Position numbers and translations under genes: made by a program | Shown here: in pieces, positions 1 through 7,443 of the stretch | Layout of the letters: every line of letters begins with the position of its first letter | Numbering within the stretch: position 1 is the first letter of the stretch | Assembly (NCBI GenBank): GCA_019114745.1 | Contig: DXEY01000058.1 | Location: 1-26,549 of the forward strand | From: Candidatus Mediterraneibacter colneyensis | Lineage (GTDB): Bacteria > Bacillota > Clostridia > Lachnospirales > Lachnospiraceae | Direction: 5' to 3' | DNA: 26,549 nucleotides | The notes under the pieces: model-generated | Told to the model about the DNA's origin: nothing | The model's database searches: none | The model's input: only the letters and a program-made list of their open reading frames with translations

Positions 1-102
1 GATTTTTTCCCTGTACAAACAGACTTCCCGAACGCAGCTGTAGATTGGGAACACCTTTCTGAGGCGGCAGGGGGAATGTTTTATGACTTCGGAGTAATCT
101 GA
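1..102 (+). CDS. C-terminal fragment of an unidentified protein
   Basis: An open frame enters from the left edge in frame 1 and ends at a TGA at 100-102, giving the last 33 residues of a protein that begins outside the window. The fragment has a normal mixed composition (it includes DWEHLSEAAGG and FYDFGVI), which looks like real coding sequence rather than chance. I cannot assign a family from so short a tail. It converges on the leftward DUF4097 gene, with the palindrome at 114-216 between them. It could also be a chance open frame; the evidence is composition and position only. Confidence 0.45.
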   Translation, partial: DFFPVQTDFPNAAVDWEHLSEAAGGMFYDFGVI

Positions 103-113
103 TGGTACAATTT

Positions 114-216
114 AAGGAACCGGGTATCTGGTGTTGATTTTTCTGACGGATTTGTTTGAGCGCTTGCGCGAGTTGTCCGTCAGAAAGATCGGTCTTTAAC
201 CAAATCCCGGTTCCTT
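114..216. repeat. 103-base nested imperfect palindrome between convergent genes
   Basis: The outer arms AAGGAACCGGG (114-124) and CCCGGTTCCTT (206-216) pair over 11 bp. Inside them 136-150 pairs with 176-190 over 15 bp with a single G-U pair (core TTTCTGACGGA / TCCGTCAGAAA). The tip at 159-170 is GC-rich and can form GCG-CTTG-CGC. Both strands could therefore fold into a long two-stem hairpin. It starts 11 bases after one stop codon and ends at the stop of the opposing gene, so a bidirectional terminator is the simplest reading, although the flanking T-runs are poor. A structured RNA or a small palindromic repeat element are the alternatives. Confidence 0.7.
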
Positions 217-1184
217 TATTGGGACAAATCTGACTTCACTTCAATATCCCCATCTTCAGCCGTAAATGTAATCTTTTTCGATCCTCCGGCTTCTGCCTGG
301 TAGCTCATCTCATCTGAGTATTCGTCAGTGGTGAGCTTCCATTCGGCGCTCTCGGGAAGCAGGATCTTGCCGTATTCGGTGACGAGATCGCAGGAGTAGG
401 TGTTGTACGGATCGTGCAGGGTAAGCATGGTGTCCCCGTATTCGTTGACTCCGCTGAGTGTTTTCAGACCGTAGGCGTCCAGTGTCAGGCCGCCGTCTTC
501 TATCGTGATCTCAGCATCTGATACAGCCGTCTGCTCGAGGATGGAATCTCCATATTCGTTCGTCAGTTTCAACGTATCTGCTGAGATGGCAGCTGCTTCC
601 AGATTTCCGTCAGAGAGTTCGATCTCTGCGTCGGTAAAACGGGAATCTGTCATATCCAGGTCGCCGTATCCGAGCCGGAGCAAAGCACGCTCGGCTGAGA
701 TGCCGTTCACCGTAAGATCTCCGTAGTCATTATAAACATCAAGGCCGGAGAGTGTGAGGCTGTCCGGGATGTAGATTCGGATGCAGGGAGCTGTCTCGGT
801 GATGAATGATCCGGGCCCGAAGAAATAGATCCCGTTTATCGTATTGTCCTCCTGAGTGAGAGTCAGCGTGCCGTCCGATACATCATAGGCAGGCTCATCA
901 TAGCTTCCATCCAGAGTGTACTCCAGATAAAACTTTCCGTCGCCGGAGGGGAGCAGCTCTATGTCAGCTTCCGAGCGGATGTTGAGATCTATATTTGTGA
1001 AATAATCCAGTTCGGTTTTTTCAAGGATATAAGCCTCTTCTCCGGAAGAGGCGGAGCGCAGTCCATCCTTTGTGATCTGGAATCCGGGCCGGCCGCCTGC
1101 AAGGAATCCTGCTCCTGTGAAAAGGATACCCGCACCGGCAAAGCACGTGGAGATGATCAGTAATTTTTTAGTGATCGGCTTCAT
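216..1184 (-). CDS. DUF4097 family membrane-anchored beta-solenoid protein
   Basis: This 322-residue protein has a short basic N-terminus, one hydrophobic segment at about 8-30, and an extracellular beta-rich region. That layout fits the DUF4097 putative adhesin family, which commonly sits behind PadR and DUF1700 genes. The start at 1184 is chosen because AAAGGAGG lies seven bases upstream; a start ten codons earlier has no such site. A motif YGD or DGx recurs at residues 154, 173, 192, 211, 230 and 249, an exact 19-residue period, with YGK at 271. This suggests a right-handed beta-helix with one coil per repeat. The gene overlaps the DUF1700 gene by 17 bases, so translation is probably coupled. 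The function is inferred to be at the cell envelope; no enzymatic motif is visible. Confidence 0.8.
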   Translation of the reverse strand: MKPITKKLLIISTCFAGAGILFTGAGFLAGGRPGFQITKDGLRSASSGEEAYILEKTELDYFTNIDLNIRSEADIELLPSGDGKFYLEYTLDGSYDEPAYDVSDGTLTLTQEDNTINGIYFFGPGSFITETAPCIRIYIPDSLTLSGLDVYNDYGDLTVNGISAERALLRLGYGDLDMTDSRFTDAEIELSDGNLEAAAISADTLKLTNEYGDSILEQTAVSDAEITIEDGGLTLDAYGLKTLSGVNEYGDTMLTLHDPYNTYSCDLVTEYGKILLPESAEWKLTTDEYSDEMSYQAEAGGSKKITFTAEDGDIEVKSDLSQ

Positions 1185-1764
1185 TTTTGCGTCCTCCTTT
1201 CGTGAGTCTGCCAAGAGAGACAGATAGTTTTTTGATCAGCCACCTGAAAAAGACAAAAGATCCGTAAGTGAGCAGGATCCCGAATCCGGTGCAGAACAGC
1301 CCCAGTCCCAGACTGCAGAGCCCGTCGGCAAATGACTGGAACAGCAGCAGGAATCCTCCGACGGCGCTTGCAATACCTGCCGCAGCGATGCCGACAGCGG
1401 ATAACAGGATGCTGAGGATGACAATACCCAGGCTGATCAGAAGAGCTCCGACCAAAATGATGAGGGATATCGCCAGGGGAACCGCTATGGGCGCGGCGAA
1501 TACGGCGAGGATTGCGATCCAGATGGCTGAGAGCCCTTTTTTCAGCGTTTTGGGAGGCTCTTTAGCATTCTGCGCCGCAAGGTCTACGATGAGAGATTTC
1601 GCAGCGTCCTGGGGAGCGCCAAGATCTCCGATCGCTTCCTGCTCATGCTCAGGCCCTGCCTCCGCGAAGTATTCTTCAAAATATTCGATGGCTTTGTAGT
1701 AATCGTCTTTCGGAAGGCGGCGCAGCTTGTGAGACAGTACTTTCATATACTCATTTTTGGTCAT
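1168..1764 (-). CDS. DUF1700 family membrane protein
   Basis: This protein has 198 residues. The first 60 or so form a charged helical domain (MTKNEYMKVLSHKLRRLP, then the EYFEEYFAEAG segment and DLGAPQDAAKSLI), the hallmark of DUF1700 proteins. The rest is largely hydrophobic, rich in Ala, Gly, Ile and Leu from about 78 to 180, and should form several membrane segments before a basic tail. DUF1700 proteins are routinely encoded between a PadR regulator and a DUF4097 protein, as here, and are thought to act in envelope stress or membrane sensing, but no biochemical role is established. It overlaps the upstream padR-type gene by 14 bases and the downstream DUF4097 gene by 17, so the three form one translationally coupled operon. 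Confidence 0.85.
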   Translation of the reverse strand: MTKNEYMKVLSHKLRRLPKDDYYKAIEYFEEYFAEAGPEHEQEAIGDLGAPQDAAKSLIVDLAAQNAKEPPKTLKKGLSAIWIAILAVFAAPIAVPLAISLIILVGALLISLGIVILSILLSAVGIAAAGIASAVGGFLLLFQSFADGLCSLGLGLFCTGFGILLTYGSFVFFRWLIKKLSVSLGRLTKGGRKNEADH

Positions 1765-2077
1765 TACAGATCCCTCCTTTTACAATATCGTCGATAACAA
1801 ATTTGTATTTCTCCCATTCTGTGAGCATTTCTGCGTGCTTTTCTTTCCCGGCTGCCGTGATCCGGTAGTATTTCCGGTTGCGGCCCTGATACTGTTCATC
1901 GTATGTGTCCACGTAGCCGTTTTCCTGAAGCCGTTTCAGGATGGGGTAGAGCGTGGAATCTTTCGTGTTTGCCGCACGCCTGATGATCTGGCTGATCTGG
2001 TAGCCGTAAGCATCGCCCTCTGCTATAACGGAGAGCACGAGAAAATCCATCATAGGAGCATTCGGGGTAAAGATCAT
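1751..2077 (-). CDS. PadR family transcriptional regulator
   Basis: At 108 residues this is the normal length for a small PadR-type winged-helix repressor with a short C-terminal dimerisation helix. The diagnostic run is visible: FLVLSVIAEGDAYGYQI (near residue 12), the recognition-helix region STLYPILKRLQENGYV, then the wing GRNRKYYRIT. The start at 2077 is preceded on the minus strand by GGAGAAAGGA. It leads the DUF1700-DUF4097 operon, and family members usually repress their own operon, so autorepression through the 2078-2230 intergenic region is likely. The ligand is unknown. The divergent GNAT gene could be co-regulated. Confidence 0.92.
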   Translation of the reverse strand: MIFTPNAPMMDFLVLSVIAEGDAYGYQISQIIRRAANTKDSTLYPILKRLQENGYVDTYDEQYQGRNRKYYRITAAGKEKHAEMLTEWEKYKFVIDDIVKGGICNDQK

Positions 2078-2118
2078 AGACTCAGTCCTTTCTCCATATA
2101 TCTGATTTATTTATATAT

Positions 2119-2139
2119 AGAAATCTTTAGAAAATCTTT
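2119..2139. repeat. Tandem direct repeat in the padR/GNAT divergent region
   Basis: AGAAATCTTT (2119-2128) is followed at once by AGAAAATCTTT (2129-2139), next to an AT-alternating TATATATA tract. The pair lies just upstream of the rightward promoter at 2151-2178 and within the likely leftward promoter of the PadR operon. It is a candidate regulator binding site, but an AT-rich tract can produce such repeats by chance. Confidence 0.4.
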
Positions 2140-2150
2140 GGAAACAGGAC

Positions 2151-2178
2151 TTGAGAAAGCGGGAAAATATAGTAGAAT
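2151..2178 (+). promoter_or_regulatory. Predicted sigma-A promoter of the GNAT gene
   Basis: TTGAGA (2151-2156) and TAGAAT (2173-2178) are separated by 16 bases and lie about 50 bases before the GNAT start codon. The TAGAAT box recurs in two other strong promoters of this window. Confidence 0.65.
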
Positions 2179-2230
2179 AGAGGAGTAATGCCGGCATCGA
2201 ACAGGCGAATAACTATGAAGGAGAATAATC

Positions 2231-2671
2231 ATGATTCGCAAATTCAGTGAAAATGACAGGAAACTTTATCTGGAAATGGCAGGAGAATTTTATCATTCGG
2301 ATGCGGTGCTCCATCCCGTACCGGATTCCTATCTGGAGAAGACGGCGGAGGAAGCACTTGCGTCGGATGCGTATGCGCAGATCTATCTGATCGAATATGA
2401 AGGAGAGGCGGCAGGATATGCGCTCACGGCAAAGACATTTTCCCAGGAGGCGGGAGGCTATGTGATCTGGATCGAGGAACTGTATATAAGAGAACAGTAC
2501 CGGTCAAAAGGGCTGGGGCGTGAGTTCTTTCAATATTTAGAAGAAAACAAGGGGGAAGGAACGGCACGCCTGCGCCTTGAAGTGGAGGAAGACAATAAGA
2601 GGGCAGTGTCGCTGTATGAAAGACTGGGCTACCGGGTACTGGACTACGTACAGATGATCAAAGGTGAGTGA
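2231..2671 (+). CDS. GNAT family N-acetyltransferase
   Basis: This 146-residue protein spans a single GNAT domain, predicted to transfer an acetyl group from acetyl-CoA to an amine. The acetyl-CoA pyrophosphate-binding loop (motif A) is R91-S-K-G94-L-G96, preceded by the strand WIEELYI. The C-terminal half has the typical strand LRLEV, then DNKRAVSLYERLGYR, the usual motif B of GNATs. GAAGGAG lies upstream of the ATG. The substrate cannot be read from sequence; N-terminal protein, amino acid or drug acetylation are all possible. It is transcribed alone, away from the PadR operon, and no clear terminator follows. Confidence 0.9.
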   Translation: MIRKFSENDRKLYLEMAGEFYHSDAVLHPVPDSYLEKTAEEALASDAYAQIYLIEYEGEAAGYALTAKTFSQEAGGYVIWIEELYIREQYRSKGLGREFFQYLEENKGEGTARLRLEVEEDNKRAVSLYERLGYRVLDYVQMIKGE

Positions 2672-2748
2672 AAGCCCGCAGAAGAACAGGGTTTGAGAAG
2701 AAAATGAATACATGTATACAATTTAGAATAATTTCTTTGAATCCGCCA

Positions 2749-2777
2749 TTGCATGTTATTGTGCAACAATGTATAAT
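2749..2777 (+). promoter_or_regulatory. Predicted promoter of the DUF5717 operon with palindromic spacer
   Basis: TTGCAT (2749-2754) and a perfect TATAAT (2772-2777) are separated by 17 bases, about 65-75 bases before the DUF5717 start. The spacer holds the palindrome ATTGT-GCA-ACAAT (2758-2770), placed where a repressor would block RNA polymerase. A separate 10-bp palindrome, ATACATGTAT, lies upstream at 2708-2717. Confidence 0.65.
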
Positions 2778-2841
2778 TTACAGTAGTGTAATTCTGCCCT
2801 GCAGACAGATGGAGCGCGGGCGGAAGAAGAATTATGAGTAG

Positions 2842-5800
2842 GTGACTGATTTGAAGAATAAGATCAAGCGTTTTGCCAAAGGTGATTTTCATATTCCGCA
2901 GCCGGAGATCATTTTCCCGGAGACACGCATTATTATGCGCGTCGGAGAGGGAGAAAAATACAGAGGCAGTTTCTCACTTAAAAATCAGGGGGAAGGGACG
3001 ATCCGAGGACTGGTCTATCCCTCTTCTTACCGTGTACACTGCGATGAGCAGGGCTTTGACAGCAATCCGGTGAATATCTATTATACCTATGACGGGAGCG
3101 GGCTGGTGCCGGGACACGTGGAACATGGTAAGTTTACGATCGTGTGCAACGGCGGGGAATTTGACATAGCATTTACCGCTATTATCGAGAAACCGTTTGT
3201 GATGACGCGTTACGGCAAAGTGCAGAGCCTGGACGATTTTAAGAAACTTACATTCCGGGATGCGGCTGAGGCGGTCAAGCTTTTCCGCTCTCGGGATTTC
3301 TATGAGATCTTAAAGTACGAGGACAGGAGGATACAGGCCCTCTATGACAATATGCGCCGCTGGGAACTGGATCAGCAGGCGCTGGAAGAATTTCTTGTGG
3401 GCTGCAAGCAGAAGGAGAAGATCTTCCTTACTCTTGAGGAGGAGAGCAGGGCGTTTATGTCCCTGTCTGAGCCGCGCAAGGAGACCTTTGCCATTAAGAA
3501 GAATACATGGGGATATCTCGAAGTCGATGTGAGGACAGAGGGGGATTTCCTGCATGTGGAACATACGCGGATCACGACGGAAGAGTTTATTGGAAATTCC
3601 TACCGTCTGGAGTATTTTCTGGATACGGAAAAGCTCCACCGCGGCAGTAATTTCGGAAGAGTGATCCTTGAATCGCCCTATGAGACACTGACCTATGAGA
3701 TCGTAGTTGAAAAAGATGTAAACCGGGATGAAGACCGCAGGGCAAACGACAGGGAATTTGCCGGGATTGTCAGGAATTACCTGAAGTATGAGAGCGGGAA
3801 GATGAACCTGGAAGAATGGGTGGACGAGGCTGTCCGCAGGATCAGCCATCTCAGGGAAATGGATGAGAAGAATGAATATTACCTTCTCGCACATGCCCAT
3901 ATCTGTCTGATCGGAAAGCGCATGGCAGAGGCGAAATGGATTCTTGAGTCCTATAATTACAACCGTTTTGCAATAGGAAAGGATGTGGAACTCAGTTCTT
4001 ACTACCTTTATCTGACCACACTTCTCTCAAATGATACGATCGGCCAGAGAAAGGTGGCTGAAGAACTGTCCCGTTCCTTTATCAAGCATCCGGACAGCTG
4101 GAAGATCCTGTGCATGCTTGTGGAAGTGGATTCGGAATACAAGATATACAGCGAGAGGCTCCGGGCGCTGGAAAAACAGTTTTATGAGGACAAGTCCCAC
4201 AGTATCTGGTTCTATTTCCAGGCGTTTTACTGCTACCGCGAGAGGAGTTCTTCCCTGAAGAAACTCGGTACCTTTGAGATCCGGGTGCTGCTTTTTGCTG
4301 TAAAATACAAACTTATGACAAGGGAACTGGCGCTGTATACCGCCAACCTTGCCAGCCAGATGAAGGTGTTTGACAGGCATCTCTACGACGTGCTCGTGCA
4401 GGCGTATGGGATGTACCATGAGTCTATGATCCTGACTGCGATCTGTACCCTCCTTATCAAGGGAAACTGTATCGACAGCCGGTATTTTAAATGGTTTGAG
4501 AAGGCAGTGGAGCAGGAACTCAAGATCGCTCAGCTCTATGAATATTATATGGCGTCTGTGATCCCGTCGCAGTTCCACAAACCCCTTCCGAGATCTGTGT
4601 ATCTGTATTTTATGCATGGAAACAATCTGGATTACCACAAGTGCGCCTTCCTTTATTCCAACCTGATCACATATGAGGATGAGACGAGCGAGATCTATGC
4701 CCACTACCGGGACGAGATGGAGACGTTTGCGTGGAACCAGCTCGACCGGCGCAATGTGGATGAGCAGCTCCGCATCATATACAAGAGATTTGTGGTGGAA
4801 TCCGCTATGAATCCGGAGCGGATAAAGGCGCTTTATGATGTCTGCCACGCGTATTGGATTACGACGAAAGTGCCCAATATGAAATATATCCACGTGATCG
4901 CAGAGGATGGCACGGTAACTCAGAAAGCCGCCTATGGGGAAAACGGCGCAAGGGTATTTCTGTATGCCAAGACAGACCGGCTTGTGTGGGAGTCGAAAGA
5001 CGGCAGGCATTATACGGATTCGATCCCCTATGAGAGCAAGCGCCTGTTTTACGAACTCCGGTATATGGACATGTGCCGGAAATACATCAACGGCCTCAGG
5101 AGAAACCGGGAGGAAGAGCAGAAACAGGAACTGACCCTGGAAACAGTCAGGGAGAACGGACTTGAGAATTATTCTGAGGAAGAGATCTTCGGGCTGTGCA
5201 GCAGGACAATACGGGAAAACAATTACGAAAATGATGATTTCCTCACTTATGTCTGCTTTGAACTATTCAAAAAACAGCAGTATGATAAAGTGATCCTGAC
5301 TTATCTGGCGAATTATTACTGCGGGGCGACTTCGGAGATGAAGCAGCTCTGGAGAGAGGCGAGGGATTACGAGGTACATACCCACAAGCTGGCGGAGCGT
5401 ATCCTGACTCAGATGCTCTTCTCGGAAGAACTTTTCCAGGAGGCGCAGATCTTTGAACAGTATTATGCGGAAGGGGCATATTTCCGCCTTCAGCAGGCGT
5501 ATCTGACCTATGTCTCGCGGGAGTATGTGGTGGAAGAGCGCAAGATCGGGCGCAGCGTCATCGACATCATCTGCCGGGAGTATGAGAAGGGCGAGGATAC
5601 GAGCGATATCTGTAAGATCGCAGTGCTGAAATATTATTCCGACAGGGAGTATAACTCTCAGATCCGCAGGACGCTCAGAAAATTCCTTCAGGAACTCTGC
5701 GGCAAACAGATCTATTTCCCGTTCTTCCTCTCCTATGAGAAGGACTGGCTGATCGAACTGCAGCTCTGGGATAAGACGCTGATCGAGTATAAAGGACAGA

Positions 5801-6144
5801 AGGGAAGCAAAGTCATACTTTACTACCAGCTCCAGAAAGGAAGCGGCGAGCAGGCGGATTACTCTACGGAGGTGCTGACCCCGATGTATGAGAATCTGTA
5901 TGTGAAGAAGTTTGTCCTTTTTGCAAACGAGAGACTGAAATATTATTTTAAAGAGACGATAGACGGCAATTCGTACCGCAGCGAGAAAGAGACGTGCGTG
6001 CGCGAGAGCAGCCCCGGCGAGCAGGGAAGATACGGCCGTCTGAACGATATCCTGACCGAGAGCGATGCAAAGGAACGCAAAAAGAAAATGCAGGCGTATG
6101 CATTGGAGGATGCGGTTGCTGCTCATATGTTCGTACAAGAGTAA
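2842..6144 (+). CDS. DUF5717 family large beta-sandwich/helical-repeat protein
   Basis: This very large protein (1,100 residues) has no signal peptide or membrane segment, so it is probably cytoplasmic. I recognise it as DUF5717, a family known to me only as conserved in Lachnospiraceae with no assigned function. Residues about 22-118 and 195-292 look like two beta-sandwich (Ig-like) domains. From about 300 to 950 the sequence is almost all amphipathic helices rich in Tyr, Leu, Glu and Lys, consistent with a TPR-like solenoid. Residues about 960-1045 are again strand-rich. The start is uncertain: GTG at 2842, or TTG at 2851, which has AGGTGA five bases upstream; the difference is three residues. 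The DUF5716 gene follows after 15 bases. A scaffold role is inferred from architecture alone. Confidence 0.85.
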   Translation: MTDLKNKIKRFAKGDFHIPQPEIIFPETRIIMRVGEGEKYRGSFSLKNQGEGTIRGLVYPSSYRVHCDEQGFDSNPVNIYYTYDGSGLVPGHVEHGKFTIVCNGGEFDIAFTAIIEKPFVMTRYGKVQSLDDFKKLTFRDAAEAVKLFRSRDFYEILKYEDRRIQALYDNMRRWELDQQALEEFLVGCKQKEKIFLTLEEESRAFMSLSEPRKETFAIKKNTWGYLEVDVRTEGDFLHVEHTRITTEEFIGNSYRLEYFLDTEKLHRGSNFGRVILESPYETLTYEIVVEKDVNRDEDRRANDREFAGIVRNYLKYESGKMNLEEWVDEAVRRISHLREMDEKNEYYLLAHAHICLIGKRMAEAKWILESYNYNRFAIGKDVELSSYYLYLTTLLSNDTIGQRKVAEELSRSFIKHPDSWKILCMLVEVDSEYKIYSERLRALEKQFYEDKSHSIWFYFQAFYCYRERSSSLKKLGTFEIRVLLFAVKYKLMTRELALYTANLASQMKVFDRHLYDVLVQAYGMYHESMILTAICTLLIKGNCIDSRYFKWFEKAVEQELKIAQLYEYYMASVIPSQFHKPLPRSVYLYFMHGNNLDYHKCAFLYSNLITYEDETSEIYAHYRDEMETFAWNQLDRRNVDEQLRIIYKRFVVESAMNPERIKALYDVCHAYWITTKVPNMKYIHVIAEDGTVTQKAAYGENGARVFLYAKTDRLVWESKDGRHYTDSIPYESKRLFYELRYMDMCRKYINGLRRNREEEQKQELTLETVRENGLENYSEEEIFGLCSRTIRENNYENDDFLTYVCFELFKKQQYDKVILTYLANYYCGATSEMKQLWREARDYEVHTHKLAERILTQMLFSEELFQEAQIFEQYYAEGAYFRLQQAYLTYVSREYVVEERKIGRSVIDIICREYEKGEDTSDICKIAVLKYYSDREYNSQIRRTLRKFLQELCGKQIYFPFFLSYEKDWLIELQLWDKTLIEYKGQKGSKVILYYQLQKGSGEQADYSTEVLTPMYENLYVKKFVLFANERLKYYFKETIDGNSYRSEKETCVRESSPGEQGRYGRLNDILTESDAKERKKKMQAYALEDAVAAHMFVQE

Positions 6145-6159
6145 GGAGGTTGTCTTTTC

Positions 6160-7443
6160 ATGGGACAAGGCAGTATCATCGGTTATGAAATAAATGAAAA
6201 GACCTGTCAGATCAGTTTTTATAATGACCAGGAACTGGAACCGGACACGCTGGAGGTGGACTCGGACAATTACCAGATCCCGCTGATCATCGGAAAACTG
6301 CGAGATACATGGGCGTATGGAAAAGAGGCGAAGCGCCTGGTTTCGATCAAGGAAGGGTTTACTGTCACCAGGCTTCTGAGCAAGAGCCTTGCAGGCGACA
6401 AGATCGAATTTGGCGAGGAGACATACGATGCGGTATGGCTGCTGTCCCAGTTTATCCAGATGTCCCTGCAGTCTTTCCCGGAGATCGACGGCATCGTATT
6501 TACGGTTCCTTCCCTGACGGAGGAGCTGGCCCAGATGCTGCGGGGGATCGCAGTACGGATGAATATTGATAAGAGACACATTTTTATCCAGGACTATAAA
6601 GAGAGTTTCTGCAATTACCTGTTCTACCAGCCCAAGGAACTGTGGCAGTATGACGCGGCTCTGTTCTGCTGCGACCGCAATGAGATTAAAGCATACATGC
6701 TGCGCCGTCTCCGTCCGGGTCTGGGCGGCGGGAAGACGACTTTCGTCACGGTGGATGAGGTGGCGAGCGCCCATATGAAAGAACTGGCGATGGTCTATCC
6801 GGTGCTCAATGAGGACAAGGCAAAAGAGGCGGACGCGATGTTCTGCAAGTTTATCGAGAGTGTGTTTGATAAGAGGATCGTATCCTCTGTATTTCTGACG
6901 GGCGAAGGGTTCGAGAATAACTGGTATCCCAAATCGCTCCGGGTGCTCTGCAACGGCCGCCGCGCTTTTATCGGCAATAACCTGTACAGCAAGGGCGCCT
7001 GCTATACCGCCTACCGGAAGCTCTATATGCACATCGAGAATCCGGTCTATCTGTCGGAAGATAAACTGACGGATCAGATCACTGTAAATATGCGTGTAGA
7101 CGGGCAGGAGATGTGGTATCCCATCGTGTCGTGGGGCGCGCGCTGGTATGAATCGAACAACCAGTGGGAGGTGCTCTGCGAGGATGCGGAAGATATCGAG
7201 TTTCATATCGAATCTCTGATCCAGGGGAATGTCAGGACGGAAAAGATATCCCTTGCCGAGTTCCCAAAGCGCTCCGAGTATTCGATGAGACTGCAGATCG
7301 AGACGCTGTTCCTCGATGAGAAAACATGTAAGATCACAGTGAGGGATGCCGGCTTCGGCGACTTTTTCCCGGCGACGGACTCCCATGCGGAGAAGACGAT
7401 ACACTTAGGAGGAAATGATGGGAAATTTAATTCTTTGTCATGA
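6160..7443 (+). CDS. DUF5716 family protein, degenerate actin/Hsp70-like ATPase fold
   Basis: This 427-residue protein is recognised as DUF5716, the usual partner of DUF5717. It has landmarks of an Hsp70/actin-type nucleotide-binding domain in the correct order: IIGYEINEKT (6-15) where Hsp70 has the GIDLGTT phosphate loop; a strand and YGKEAKRL (53-60), like the Hsp70 G-EAKR segment; VFTVPSL (113-119), like ITVPAYF; the strand AALFCCDRNEIK (166-177) at the second phosphate loop; VFLTGEGF (244-251), like the VGGSTR/LTGGG adenosine motif; and FIGNNLYSKGA (270-280). The acidic and glycine residues of both phosphate loops are not conserved, so ATP hydrolysis is doubtful. The C-terminal part (about 300-415) is strand-rich, like a substrate-binding beta domain. 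AAGGAGG precedes the ATG with a ten-base spacing. Confidence 0.8.
   Translation: MGQGSIIGYEINEKTCQISFYNDQELEPDTLEVDSDNYQIPLIIGKLRDTWAYGKEAKRLVSIKEGFTVTRLLSKSLAGDKIEFGEETYDAVWLLSQFIQMSLQSFPEIDGIVFTVPSLTEELAQMLRGIAVRMNIDKRHIFIQDYKESFCNYLFYQPKELWQYDAALFCCDRNEIKAYMLRRLRPGLGGGKTTFVTVDEVASAHMKELAMVYPVLNEDKAKEADAMFCKFIESVFDKRIVSSVFLTGEGFENNWYPKSLRVLCNGRRAFIGNNLYSKGACYTAYRKLYMHIENPVYLSEDKLTDQITVNMRVDGQEMWYPIVSWGARWYESNNQWEVLCEDAEDIEFHIESLIQGNVRTEKISLAEFPKRSEYSMRLQIETLFLDEKTCKITVRDAGFGDFFPATDSHAEKTIHLGGNDGKFNSLS

Noticed and set aside
114..216. Integron attC site
   Set aside because: The palindrome length fits but the conserved RYYYAAC and GTTRRRY end boxes are not in place, and no integrase is nearby.
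6715..6744. A glycine-rich GKTT (residues 187-194 of DUF5716) resembling a Walker A loop
   Set aside because: The spacing is one residue short of the GxxxxGK[ST] pattern and there is a proline at the first position; no Walker B or other NTPase motifs follow.
5263..7404. A 713-codon open frame on the minus strand across the DUF5717/DUF5716 junction
   Set aside because: It is antisense to two well-supported genes, has a low-complexity His/Leu/Arg-rich translation with no recognisable domain, and arises from the codon bias of the plus-strand genes.
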